Assembly: GCA_002499905.1 (NCBI GenBank)
Contig: DANP01000024.1
Span: 2,728-20,715, forward strand
DNA from: Methanolinea sp. UBA277
Lineage (GTDB): Archaea > Halobacteriota > Methanomicrobia > Methanomicrobiales > Methanospirillaceae
Direction of reading: 5' to 3'
Length of the DNA: 17,988 bases
Below, in pieces: positions 1 to 6,420 of the stretch. The translations under genes were made by a program, and so were the position numbers. A model generated the notes under the pieces. That model saw only the letters and a list, made by a program, of their open reading frames with translations. It was not told the origin of the DNA and made no database searches. Each line of letters starts with the position of its first letter. The first letter of the stretch is position 1.

Positions 1-605
1 TCGTATGCCTCAACCACCTTCTTTCTGTCAATTCCAGGCACGCCGCAGGTCACAATGTGGATATTTTTCGTATCGGTGGTCACCTTTGTGGCATCCGAAT
101 CGCGGTAGGGGTAGATGGCGATAATCTGTTCTGGATCGGTGAGGATGACCTGGTTCTTCTGAAGCACCACCGGTTTTTCCATCCCGATGCCGAGGAAGAG
201 TTCCCCCTCCCCGGCAAACCGCATCGTCAGATCTCCAGTCAGGGTATCGGCATCGAACGCTGCGATAGAGATCCCGGAACGAACAGATGCCAGGTTGTAG
301 GCATCAACGGCGGTATTTATTCTGGGGAATTTTCCTCCGGAAAGCATTCTCCTCACCAGGGCCTCAGAAGCCGGCCGCGTCTTGGTGGGATCGACGCCCA
401 CGCTCCAGAAAAAGTCCCGGTATGCCCTGAAGAGTGGTTCGTTCCTGATATGTTCCAGTGAATACCGGGATTTTATCTCCCGGATACTATCCAGTTTCAG
501 GGCTTCCAGTCCGGGATGATCCTGTGCAATATGGACGGACAGGATTTTGCCTTCGGCCACGCATATCCCGGGGAATGCGGTTAAAACGTCTGGGCTGAAC
601 TCCAT
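1..605 (-). CDS. Solo B3/B4 (PheRS beta-like) domain protein, 3'-truncated
   Basis: This is a minus-strand reading frame starting at ATG 605 and still open at the left window edge, so about 201 residues are visible and the C-terminus is missing. The product begins MEFSPDVLTAFPGICVAEG. It carries stretches such as FRAYRDFFWSVGVDPTKTRP, then PRINTAVDAYNLASVRSGI, and GIGMEKPVVLQKNQVILTD. This is the pattern of free-standing B3/B4 domains related to the phenylalanyl-tRNA synthetase beta subunit (COG3382). Members of that family are usually about 220-230 residues, so only a short tail should be lost. The role of solo B3/B4 proteins is thought to involve aminoacyl-tRNA or amino-acid recognition; that is family knowledge, not visible here. 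The start codon lies 2 bp after the stop of the upstream gene at 608-1108, so the two are probably co-transcribed and translationally coupled. Confidence 0.85.
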   Translation of the reverse strand, partial: MEFSPDVLTAFPGICVAEGKILSVHIAQDHPGLEALKLDSIREIKSRYSLEHIRNEPLFRAYRDFFWSVGVDPTKTRPASEALVRRMLSGGKFPRINTAVDAYNLASVRSGISIAAFDADTLTGDLTMRFAGEGELFLGIGMEKPVVLQKNQVILTDPEQIIAIYPYRDSDATKVTTDTKNIHIVTCGVPGIDRKKVVEAY

Positions 606-607
606 GA

Positions 608-1108
608 TCACATAGTAGCAACAGTTCTATCGAGCTCTTGAATCACCTTACCAATATAGAAAATAACACTTGCTATCCAGGATAAAAATTCCTGTTCAGA
701 CTGATATATGTCTTCGGAGGTATAATCCTCACCTTCGCCATACATCTTCAAGAACAATACGCGTCCTAAATCAGGGTAATTGCGAAGGAATTCCTGGACT
801 TGTTGTTGTTCAACAAATACATTAAGTTCATCCGATAACCGGTTTATTTTTTCCACGATCTCTCTCCGCTCGTCATAGGTGATTTTAAGAGGTTTATCGA
901 AATCCCGGGCTATTTCTGCTTCGGCGTCGATCTTGACGCAAACCAGCTTAATTGTGTTTAAGGTTCTTCGAAGTTCCTTTGCCACCCTTTTAAACTGCAT
1001 CGTCGTCAATGCTTGTGGAATATTCCGAATGTCAGAAATGACTTCTTTCAACAAATGATATGCTTCATCCAGCTGCGATGGAATGTCAGGAAACAGTAAA
1101 TTACTCAT
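608..1108 (-). CDS. Unknown AT-rich helical protein, 166 aa
   Basis: I do not recognise this protein. It has 166 residues with no signal peptide or membrane segment. It looks largely helical and charged: residues about 10-60 and 75-115 have heptad-like spacing of Leu/Ile/Val (for example VEKINRLSDELNVFVEQQQV), and the C-terminus has an acidic stretch followed by a mixed helix. The start ATG at 1108 has a GGGGTG ribosome site about ten bases upstream on the minus strand, and a TATA-like ACTTATCATATG lies just before that. Base composition is strikingly lower in G+C than that of its neighbours, and many codons end in A or T. This suggests recent acquisition or relaxed codon bias. The stop sits 2 bp before the B3/B4 gene, so the two form an operon. 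The divergent DUF2769 gene lies on the other side. That it is a real gene is fairly sure; its function is unknown. Confidence 0.75.
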   Translation of the reverse strand: MSNLLFPDIPSQLDEAYHLLKEVISDIRNIPQALTTMQFKRVAKELRRTLNTIKLVCVKIDAEAEIARDFDKPLKITYDERREIVEKINRLSDELNVFVEQQQVQEFLRNYPDLGRVLFLKMYGEGEDYTSEDIYQSEQEFLSWIASVIFYIGKVIQELDRTVATM

Positions 1109-1270
1109 GGTTTTATCGCACCCCTCATATGATAAGTTGGAATTAACCCGTTATTGTCAGAAATACGTAACCCCTCCAATAATATCCAAACGTCTCTGGA
1201 AAGCACCCCTCAGGTATTTATGAGAGTGGGGGATATTCTTGGTCGTCACGTGAGAGGAGAGAGAAAGATC

Positions 1271-1558
1271 ATGGACAAATTCATGGAAATGGCGACAAAG
1301 ATGGCGCAGATGTCTCCGGAAGAGCGGAAGCAGATGATGATGAAGAACCGATCGATGTGCGTCTGCGGGAAATGTCCAACCTATACCTCGTGTATGAAGG
1401 ACAACGGCGAACTGCTCTTCTGTTCCACAGGGAAGAGTGCGTGTGCAGTCGAGACGAAAGGCTGCATCTGCCCGACATGCCCGGTAACGAACATGATGGG
1501 GCTTACCCACGCATACTACTGCGCAAAGGGCACCGAGAAAGAACTGCGGGGGATGTAA
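1271..1558 (+). CDS. DUF2769 cysteine-rich protein
   Basis: This is a 95-residue protein with a Met-rich helical N-terminus (residues 1-25, MDKFMEMATKMAQMSPEERK) followed by a cysteine-rich domain. The cysteine pattern is C-V-C-x2-C-x5-C near residues 29-39, then further cysteines and C-I-C-x2-C-P. This matches DUF2769 proteins, which are common in methanogens and presumably bind a metal such as Zn or an Fe-S cluster (inferred from the cysteines). I chose ATG 1271 because GAGGAGAGAG lies just upstream. The same frame stays open back to a TTG at 1154, but that extension (residues NNIQTSLESTPQ and so on) has no ribosome site and does not look like part of the family. A TATA-like TATTTATGA at 1217-1225 is suitably placed for a short leader. 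Confidence 0.85.
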   Translation: MDKFMEMATKMAQMSPEERKQMMMKNRSMCVCGKCPTYTSCMKDNGELLFCSTGKSACAVETKGCICPTCPVTNMMGLTHAYYCAKGTEKELRGM

Positions 1559-1661
1559 TACGTCCCTTGAATGAAATCCGGATGTCGATGAGAGAGGCCG
1601 GGAAACGCGAAATAACGCCAATCCGTGCCCTGCCGGGAAAGAGTTCGCGGAAATGAGGCCG

Positions 1662-1997
1662 TCACGATTCAATATCAAATTCTTTTGATTCTTTTTCAAG
1701 GAAATATCCAAGTATGACCCGGATGAGGACCACTGCGCCAAGAAGCGTAAGGTCCTCTAAGGTGGGATTCAGTACCGTTGTAAGCACATCGCCCGCAATA
1801 AAGAATTCAAGACCAAATACAATATAGCCGGTAAATTCTCTCTTGATCTTGCTTCTGCTGGTTGCTTTCCGGTGAAATCCGGAAAGGATCAGTTCGACTG
1901 CTGCCCGGATTCCCCCATAGATGACCAGCGCGACCCCGATAACACTGAAGACCAGGGCGAACAGATGAATGATCTCTGGCACATAGGGGATGTCCAT
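1662..1997 (-). CDS. DUF1622 family integral membrane protein
   Basis: This is a 111-residue protein with three likely membrane helices: residues about 8-35, 56-76 and 82-99. The first helix is followed by a basic loop (FHRKATSRSKIKREF). The motif GLEFFIAGDVLTTVLNPTLE, then LGAVVLIRVILGYFLEKE, is characteristic of the DUF1622 family, whose function is unknown. Length is normal for the family, so the gene appears intact. It converges on the DUF2769 gene with about 100 bp between the stop codons. The gene is transcribed away from the intergenic stretch that separates it from the flavoprotein gene. Confidence 0.88.
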   Translation of the reverse strand: MDIPYVPEIIHLFALVFSVIGVALVIYGGIRAAVELILSGFHRKATSRSKIKREFTGYIVFGLEFFIAGDVLTTVLNPTLEDLTLLGAVVLIRVILGYFLEKESKEFDIES

Positions 1998-2100
1998 AGA
2001 TTACACTGTTAATGAGGAGTTAAAAATCCACCGGGTGACATCTCATCGTCTGGTGAACCCCGGGAATCCTGCCGGGAAAGAACCTTTCCCCAGGTATCCC

Positions 2101-2222
2101 TCACACCTGCAGCTCCCGCAACAATTCCGGGACTGCATACACCTGGTTCACGTATTTTTTCCATTCCGAGGTTTCCCCGCCCGGTAATGCTTCACGATGG
2201 AAGGCCCTCGGATCTCTGCCAT
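2101..2222 (-). pseudogene. Small ORF downstream of flavoprotein, apparently frameshifted
   Basis: On the minus strand, ATG 2222 opens a frame 27 bp after the flavoprotein stop, reading MAEIRGPSIVKHYRAG. It then runs into a non-protein-like tail and a stop. One base out of frame, directly after the run GGGCGGGG (about 2171-2178), the sequence reads ETSEWKKYVNQVY and then AVPELLRELQV, ending at TGA 2103-2101. Joining the two gives a sensible 40-residue charged peptide with codon use like that of its neighbours. Exactly one G is missing for a continuous frame. It may be a sequencing deletion in the G run, a broken gene, or chance. I do not recognise the family. Confidence 0.4.
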
Positions 2223-2249
2223 GCCTTCAGGTAATGGGAAATGTTCAAA

Positions 2250-2966
2250 TCAATCCGGCCCTTCCTGCTTCAATTGGTAAGCAAGACGGAGCGAGCTGTG
2301 GATGAGGTTCTGAAGGTCCTCCCGGGTGTATTTATTCTGCTGGATCTGGTCCCAGTCTTTGGTGGTATCCTCGTCATTCTCACCGACCCAGGACGCGATG
2401 GCCACATCGGGGATATGGAACCCCTGCCAGGCAAAGAAGTTCAGGAGATTTCCGGCCACGTGCTGGATGCCGTCCACATGCCCGATGATGATCAGCCCTG
2501 CAACTTTCTTGTTAATCATCCGGTTGCCAAACCAGGAATACTGGTTCTCAATACTGTTCATCCGTTCCACAAACTTCTGGACGAGCGCACTGTGGTTGTT
2601 CCACCGGATCGGGGTGGCAAGGATCAGGACATCCGTATCCAGTACCGCATCGTACACCGTCTGCATTTCATCGTCCCCGTACTTGAGGGTGCTCTGGCAG
2701 GGGTAGGTGCAGTATGCCGGATTCTCGGAATAATTTCCTTCACAGTCGTAGATCTTGAGGTCTTTGAGGCGCAGGAACCGGGTGGTGCAGCCGTACGATG
2801 TATACTGATCCAGGGCTTTCTGGAGCAAACGTTCAGACTTTGACATCCCGGATTGCTGCCGGCTGGAACCGGATATTCCCAGAACCCTGATTCCCTGTGC
2901 TTTTTCAGGAGCCAGCGGTTCAATTATTCCGACACCGAATTTTCGTCCGACAAGAGGGGCAGGCAT
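2250..2966 (-). CDS. Flavodoxin-like NAD(P)H-dependent FMN reductase
   Basis: This 238-residue protein has the flavodoxin-like fold of the NADPH-dependent FMN reductase / iron-sulfur flavoprotein group. The phosphate-binding loop for FMN is GISGSSRQQSGMSKSE (residues about 30-45), after beta strand IRVL. Next comes a cysteine-containing segment (C-x10-C-x3-C near residues 74-90). This resembles but does not equal the compact CX2CX2C cluster motif of archaeal Isf proteins, so a bound Fe-S cluster is uncertain. Then follow the strand DVLILATPIRWNNHSALVQKF and a C-terminal helical cap. The N-terminus has an unusual extension of about 26 residues before the first strand; no other ATG, GTG or TTG is available there, so ATG 2966 is taken. 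The likely role is cytosolic transfer of electrons from a nicotinamide or ferredoxin to small substrates. It is divergent from the arsenic operon. Confidence 0.85.
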   Translation of the reverse strand: MPAPLVGRKFGVGIIEPLAPEKAQGIRVLGISGSSRQQSGMSKSERLLQKALDQYTSYGCTTRFLRLKDLKIYDCEGNYSENPAYCTYPCQSTLKYGDDEMQTVYDAVLDTDVLILATPIRWNNHSALVQKFVERMNSIENQYSWFGNRMINKKVAGLIIIGHVDGIQHVAGNLLNFFAWQGFHIPDVAIASWVGENDEDTTKDWDQIQQNKYTREDLQNLIHSSLRLAYQLKQEGPD

Positions 2967-3083
2967 AGTTCACTATTACCGGTCCGATGATTTGGAACTA
3001 GTGGTGCGGAGTTATGGCATAAAGGCCAAGTATTCTCACGGAAAACCGGGGCAACGTACACTATCACAAGATTCATGCTCCAA
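2967..3083. other. Divergent intergenic region (flavoprotein / ars operon)
   Basis: This is the leader and promoter side of the flavoprotein gene. Read on the minus strand, a TATA-like GCCTTTATGCC at about 3020-3030 lies some 55-65 bp before ATG 2966, giving room for a transcription start. No coding potential is evident. It abuts the inverted repeat and promoter of the plus-strand operon. Confidence 0.35.
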
Positions 3084-3112
3084 ATATTTCAAATATAGTT
3101 GAAATATAATAA
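3084..3112 (+). promoter_or_regulatory. Inverted-repeat operator overlapping AT-rich promoter of the ars operon
   Basis: There is a perfect 9-bp inverted repeat ATATTTCAA-N6-TTGAAATAT at 3084-3092 and 3099-3107. The spacer (ATATAG) is nearly self-complementary, so almost the whole 24 bp is a palindrome. It is followed by TATAATAA at 3105-3112. The AT-rich block stands out against GC-rich flanks, lies about 80-100 bp before the permease ATG, and contains plausible TATA elements. Symmetric TTCAA/TTGAA repeats over the core promoter are typical of ArsR/SmtB-family repressor sites, where bound repressor blocks the transcription machinery. The family assignment is inference, and no arsR gene is in the window. 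Confidence 0.6.
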
Positions 3113-3134
3113 CAGGGAATGTGTGGAGCAGAAG

Positions 3135-3194
3135 ATGAACATTCAGGAAAACCAATGCCGTATCCCCTCAGGGGTGACAGCCGGCCATGACTGA
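3135..3194 (+). CDS. Possible 19-aa upstream ORF / leader peptide
   Basis: ATG 3135 has a GGAG ribosome site six bases upstream and opens a 20-codon frame (MNIQENQCRIPSGVTAGHD, then TGA). Its stop overlaps the first codons of the permease gene (ATG 3187, stop at 3192-3194). It lies just downstream of the promoter palindrome. It could be a leader peptide whose translation delivers ribosomes to the permease start, or it could be chance. The peptide has one cysteine and no recognisable domain. Just before the permease ATG, CCCC-TCA-GGGG (3164-3174) can fold over the permease's own GGGGTGA ribosome site. Confidence 0.3.
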   Translation: MNIQENQCRIPSGVTAGHD

Positions 3195-4293
3195 TCCCAT
3201 TACCGGTGCCCTGCTTTCCGGTGTAAGCGCAGTCGTGGAGTACCTGGCTGCCCACACCGTCACCTGCCTTGTCCCGGCATTCTTCATCGCCGGCGCCATT
3301 GCCGCCTTCGTGAAGAAAGAGGCCATCCTCAGGTACTTCAGCCCAGCGGCAAAGAAATCCGTCTCCTACGGGATCGCCTCCATCTCCGGGATCGTGCTCG
3401 CGGTCTGCTCCTGCACTATCCTGCCGATGTTCGCCGGCATCCTGAAGAAGGGGAGCGGTATCGGGCCCGCCACCACCTTCCTCTATGCCGGCCCGGCCAT
3501 CAACATCCTGGCCATCATCTACACGGCCAGTGTGCTGGGCTGGGACCTGGGGTTCGCCCGGGCTGTCTTTGCCATCACCATGTCGATCGTCATCGGGCTG
3601 ATCATGGCCCTGCTCTTCCGGACCTATGACCAGGAGCTGACCGCTTCCGGAAAGGGATTCATGCCAGCCGGCGGGGGAGAACCAGGCCGGCCGAAATGGG
3701 TGGTACCGGTCTTCTTCGTCTTCCTGGTGCTCATCCTGGTCATCGGGGCATCATCGCTGCTGGCTTTTTCCCTGCGCCTCTCCATCGTCTACCTCCTGAC
3801 CATTGCGGTTGCTTTCCTGCTCATCTACTACTTCGAGCGGGACGAGGTGACCGAATGGGGCTACGAGATCTGGGACCTCACGAAAAAGATCTTCCCCATC
3901 CTGATTGCCGGCACCTTCCTTGTGGGAATCATTGCCTATTTCCTCCCGCCGGAGACGTTCCGCCCGTTCTTCGGGGATAACTCGATCGTGGCCTGTCTCC
4001 TGGCATCCATCGTCGGGACCATTCTCTACATGCCCACCCTGCTTGAAGTCCCGATCATCGGCGGGACGTTCGGCTACACCCAGGGTGTCATGGCCGGCGG
4101 TCCGGCACTCGCCCTCCTCCTCTCCGGCCCCTCGGTCAGCCTGCCGAGCCTCCTGGTGCTCTACCGGATCATGGGTGCCCGGAAGACCGCAGCCTTTGCC
4201 CTCCTGGTGATTGCATTCTCAGCCGCCGCCGGGATCATCTACGGAAATTTCTTCCCCTACCTGGGATTACCGGGATGTGGTACCAGTGGATGA
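3187..4293 (+). CDS. arsP: ArsP-type permease (DUF318 family), organoarsenical efflux
   Basis: This 368-residue integral membrane protein belongs to the permease family PF03773. There are about nine to ten hydrophobic segments, arranged in two halves separated by a polar loop (residues about 145-165). The hallmark stretch is CSCTILPMFAGILKKGSGIG followed by PATTFLYAGPAINILA (residues 74-108), with the cysteine pair C74/C76. The second half repeats the theme with TILYMPTLLEVPIIGG and then ALLLSGPSVSLPSLL. ArsP proteins of this family export trivalent methylated and aromatic arsenicals; other family members are uncharacterised. Start ATG 3187 has GGGGTGA nine bases upstream. It is the first gene of a nine-gene run and its stop overlaps the next start by 8 bp. 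Being next to ACR3 and ArsF/ArsG genes makes an arsenical role likely; substrate specificity is inferred. Confidence 0.82.
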   Translation: MTDPITGALLSGVSAVVEYLAAHTVTCLVPAFFIAGAIAAFVKKEAILRYFSPAAKKSVSYGIASISGIVLAVCSCTILPMFAGILKKGSGIGPATTFLYAGPAINILAIIYTASVLGWDLGFARAVFAITMSIVIGLIMALLFRTYDQELTASGKGFMPAGGGEPGRPKWVVPVFFVFLVLILVIGASSLLAFSLRLSIVYLLTIAVAFLLIYYFERDEVTEWGYEIWDLTKKIFPILIAGTFLVGIIAYFLPPETFRPFFGDNSIVACLLASIVGTILYMPTLLEVPIIGGTFGYTQGVMAGGPALALLLSGPSVSLPSLLVLYRIMGARKTAAFALLVIAFSAAAGIIYGNFFPYLGLPGCGTSG

Positions 4294-4546
4294 AAAACCC
4301 TGCTGTGCGGCGGACGCCCTGCGGCGTATCCGCCAGGTTGATGTCGGGGGCGTCGTGGTCGGTATCGCCATGCTCGATACCATCATTGCTGAAGTAACGG
4401 CGATGAACCTCGCCGGAGAGAAAGAGACCGGGGATGAGCTCATGAAGAGAGTAAAAATCTACAATTATGTCCCTGCCCGGGCAGAAGAGCAGTACCGGAC
4501 AGCCCTGGTACGGGAATTCACAACGTCACGGGAACGAGGTGCATGA
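4286..4546 (+). CDS. Small conserved-type protein with N-terminal Cys-Cys pair
   Basis: This is an 86-residue protein whose probable start is GTG 4286 (GTGGATGA overlaps the permease stop by 8 bp). An upstream ATG at 4211 exists but would lie wholly inside the permease gene and give a non-protein-like N-terminus. The product begins (M)DEKPCCAADALRRI, so a vicinal cysteine pair sits at residues 6-7. A compact domain follows: DVGGVVVGIAMLDTIIAEV, MNLAGEKETGDELMKRVK, YNYVPARAEEQYRTALVREF. I recall similar short proteins beside thioredoxin and permease genes in other methanogens but know no named family. The ending VPxxAExxYxxALxxEF is the most distinctive part. Vicinal cysteines at a flexible N-terminus suggest binding of a soft metal or trivalent arsenic, or a disulfide exchange role; this is inference. 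It lies between the permease and a thioredoxin, with 1 bp to the latter. Confidence 0.72.
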   Translation: MDEKPCCAADALRRIRQVDVGGVVVGIAMLDTIIAEVTAMNLAGEKETGDELMKRVKIYNYVPARAEEQYRTALVREFTTSRERGA

Positions 4547-4547
4547 T

Positions 4548-4784
4548 ATGGTGAAGATAGAAGTGCTCGGCACCGGCTGCATGAAGTGCAAGCGGCTGAT
4601 GAAAAACGTGGAGACCGCGGTGAAAGAACTCGGAATCGATGCTGAGATCAGGAAAGTCGATGATATCACCGAGATCATGGACCGGGGCGTCATGCTCACC
4701 CCGGCCCTGGCTGTTGACGGGGAACTGAAAGTCTCCGGCCGGGTCGCGGACGTGAAAGAACTCAAGGGTATCCTGAAGGGATAA
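4548..4784 (+). CDS. Small thioredoxin (redox-active disulfide protein)
   Basis: This 78-residue thioredoxin-fold protein is of the short archaeal type (redox-active disulfide protein 2 / MTH895-like, thioredoxin_3). The active site is GTGCMKC with C11 and C14. The conserved cis-proline is in MLTPAL (P52), and the glycine turn KVSGRV follows. At about 78 residues it is the usual size, having lost the N-terminal beta-alpha unit of full thioredoxins. ATG 4548 is preferred because GAGGTG lies 7 bases before it and it abuts the preceding stop. An in-frame ATG 81 bp upstream has no support. It is cytosolic. In this operon it probably supplies reducing equivalents, for instance to reduce disulfides in the DGC/DUF2703 proteins, to keep arsenicals trivalent, or to feed the ArsG/CcdA-like membrane protein. 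ArsE in the bacterial arsEFG set is, as far as I recall, also thioredoxin-like. Confidence 0.9.
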   Translation: MVKIEVLGTGCMKCKRLMKNVETAVKELGIDAEIRKVDDITEIMDRGVMLTPALAVDGELKVSGRVADVKELKGILKG

Positions 4785-4787
4785 GCC

Positions 4788-5207
4788 GTGACAAAGGAAA
4801 CCGGACCGGCGTGTGCCTGCGGTGACACTTCTGTCATCACCGGCGGCAGGAAACGAATCATCATTCCCTGTGCAGGGATTGCGAATGTTGGCCAGATTTC
4901 ACACCGGGCCGCACTCCAGCTTACTGACGAGGGGTACGGCGTTGCCAGCTGTGTCGCCCTGCTGGGAACGGGTGATGCCGGGCTGAACATGCGCATCGCC
5001 GAGGCAGACGAGGTGGTTATCATCGATGGATGTCCGGCCACATGTACCGCGAAAATTGCCGCTGCACAGGGGATTGTCCCCGCCCAGCATATCGTGGTTA
5101 CCGGGCTTGGAATTGAGAAAGTGTATACGAGGCACTTCACAGAAGACGACGTGGAAACCGTGGTCTCTGCGGCCTTCGAAGGGAAAGGAAGGGAGAACAA
5201 TGATTGA
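4788..5207 (+). CDS. DGC-domain putative zinc-binding protein (copy 1)
   Basis: This 139-residue protein is of the DGC family (PF08859), named for a conserved Asp-Gly-Cys. The features are an N-terminal CAC (C9, C11), then strand RIIIPCAGIANVGQIS with C28, a central C55, and VIIDGCPATCTAK with the D80-G81-C82 motif and C86. The C-terminal part (QGIVPAQHIVVTGLGIEK) completes an alpha/beta fold. Members are called zinc-binding on the basis of conserved cysteines; the biochemical role is unknown. The start is GTG 4788, 3 bp after the thioredoxin stop, with the ribosome site (AAGGG) inside the thioredoxin 3' end. Nothing in the sequence suggests membrane association. Its place between thioredoxin and ACR3, and the presence of a second DGC copy downstream, suggest a role as metalloid-binding carrier or redox partner (inference). 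Confidence 0.85.
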   Translation: MTKETGPACACGDTSVITGGRKRIIIPCAGIANVGQISHRAALQLTDEGYGVASCVALLGTGDAGLNMRIAEADEVVIIDGCPATCTAKIAAAQGIVPAQHIVVTGLGIEKVYTRHFTEDDVETVVSAAFEGKGRENND

Positions 5208-5238
5208 AGGTTCCGGAACATAACAAGGATTGGCAGTC

Positions 5239-6420
5239 ATGCCCGGTGAAGTCTGCGTCACCAAGGAACCCAAAGGCCTGGGCTGGTTCGAGCGCTACCT
5301 GACGGTCTGGGTTCTCATCTGTATCGGAACCGGCATCCTGCTCGGGAAGTTTGCCCCCGAACTGGCCCGCTACCTCGATTCTCTCTCCATCTATTCGGGA
5401 GAAGCCCCGGTCATCTCCATTCCTATCGCCATCGCCCTCTTCTTCATGATGTACCCCATCATGGTGAAGATCGACTTTACCGAGGTGCTGAAAGCCGGGA
5501 AGAATATCAGGCCGGTCGCCCTGACCCTGTTCATCAACTGGGCAATCAAGCCCTTCACCATGTATGCCATCGCCCTCTTCTTCCTCGGGTATGTCTTCAT
5601 CGGGTTCATCGGACCCGAAGCAGTCGACCTGGTGAAGATGCCGTTCGGGCTGGACCTTCCCGTGGGTGCACCATACGGGGACGGTACCGTGGTCATGGTG
5701 GACGGGATGAAGATGCTGGAAATTCCGTTATGGCGCAGTTACCTTGCCGGGTGCATCCTGCTCGGGATCGCCCCCTGCACGGCCATGGTCCTGGTCTGGG
5801 GCTATTTGGCGAAAGGCAACGACGGCCATACCCTGGTGATGGTGGCCATCAACTCGCTTACCATGCTCGTTCTCTACGGGCCGCTCGGGGGATTCCTCCT
5901 GGGTGTCGGGCAGCTCCCGGTCCCCTGGCAGGCACTGGCCCTCTCCATTCTCGTCTATGTTGCGCTCCCCCTTGCCGCAGGCTACCTCACCCGGAAGATT
6001 ATCCTCCGGGTGAAAGGAGAAGAATGGTTCAACACCAGGTTTGTGCACCTGCTGACCCCGGTCACCATCACCGCGCTCCTTCTCACCCTGGTCCTCCTCT
6101 TCACCTTCAAAGGGGAGGTCATCCTGGCCCAGCCGCTCACCATCGTCTGGATCGCAATTCCCCTCTTCATCCAGACCACGCTCATTTTCAGTCTCGGATA
6201 CTTCCTTGCCCGGTTCATCAGGCTCCGCTACGAGGATGCCGCCCCCTCGGCCATGATCGGGGCCTCGAACCATTTCGAGGTGGCAATCGCCACTGCCACG
6301 GTTCTCTTTGGCCTGGCGTCCGGAGCTGCACTCGCGACCGTCGTGGGCGTGCTGATCGAGGTCCCGGTCATGCTCATGCTGGTGAGGATCTGTCTCCGGA
6401 CACAGGGGTGGTTCACATGA
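5239..6420 (+). CDS. acr3: ACR3 family arsenite efflux transporter
   Basis: This 393-residue membrane protein of the BASS/ACR3 fold has ten predicted helices. The diagnostic motif GIAPCTAMVLVWGYLAKGND carries the essential helix-4 cysteine (C180 here), and NHFEVAIATATVLFG carries the conserved glutamate (E347). Both are needed for As(OH)3 transport in studied ACR3 proteins. At 393 residues it is longer than the usual 340-360. The extra length is an extracellular or loop segment before helix 4 (residues about 135-170, PFGLDLPVGAPYGDGTVVMV). This probably marks a subclass rather than damage. ATG 5239 is chosen over an in-frame TTG nine bases upstream because AAGGAT and TGGCAG lie in front of it. 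The gap of 31 bp from the DGC gene is short. The 3' end overlaps the DUF2703 gene by ATGA. It exports arsenite (and possibly antimonite) driven by the proton gradient. Confidence 0.93.
   Translation: MPGEVCVTKEPKGLGWFERYLTVWVLICIGTGILLGKFAPELARYLDSLSIYSGEAPVISIPIAIALFFMMYPIMVKIDFTEVLKAGKNIRPVALTLFINWAIKPFTMYAIALFFLGYVFIGFIGPEAVDLVKMPFGLDLPVGAPYGDGTVVMVDGMKMLEIPLWRSYLAGCILLGIAPCTAMVLVWGYLAKGNDGHTLVMVAINSLTMLVLYGPLGGFLLGVGQLPVPWQALALSILVYVALPLAAGYLTRKIILRVKGEEWFNTRFVHLLTPVTITALLLTLVLLFTFKGEVILAQPLTIVWIAIPLFIQTTLIFSLGYFLARFIRLRYEDAAPSAMIGASNHFEVAIATATVLFGLASGAALATVVGVLIEVPVMLMLVRICLRTQGWFT

Noticed and set aside
57..461. 134-codon plus-strand frame at the left end
   Set aside because: The minus strand is open through the whole 1-605 and encodes a recognisable B3/B4 protein; the plus frame is its shadow.
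1157..1741. 194-codon minus-strand frame across the DUF2769 gene
   Set aside because: The plus-strand frame has the DUF2769 cysteine pattern and a ribosome site; the minus translation is His/Arg/Cys-rich and not protein-like.
2241..2843. 200-codon plus-strand frame opposite the flavoprotein
   Set aside because: It is the antisense of a clear FMN-reductase gene; its hydrophobic and Pro/Val-rich look comes from complementing the real codons.
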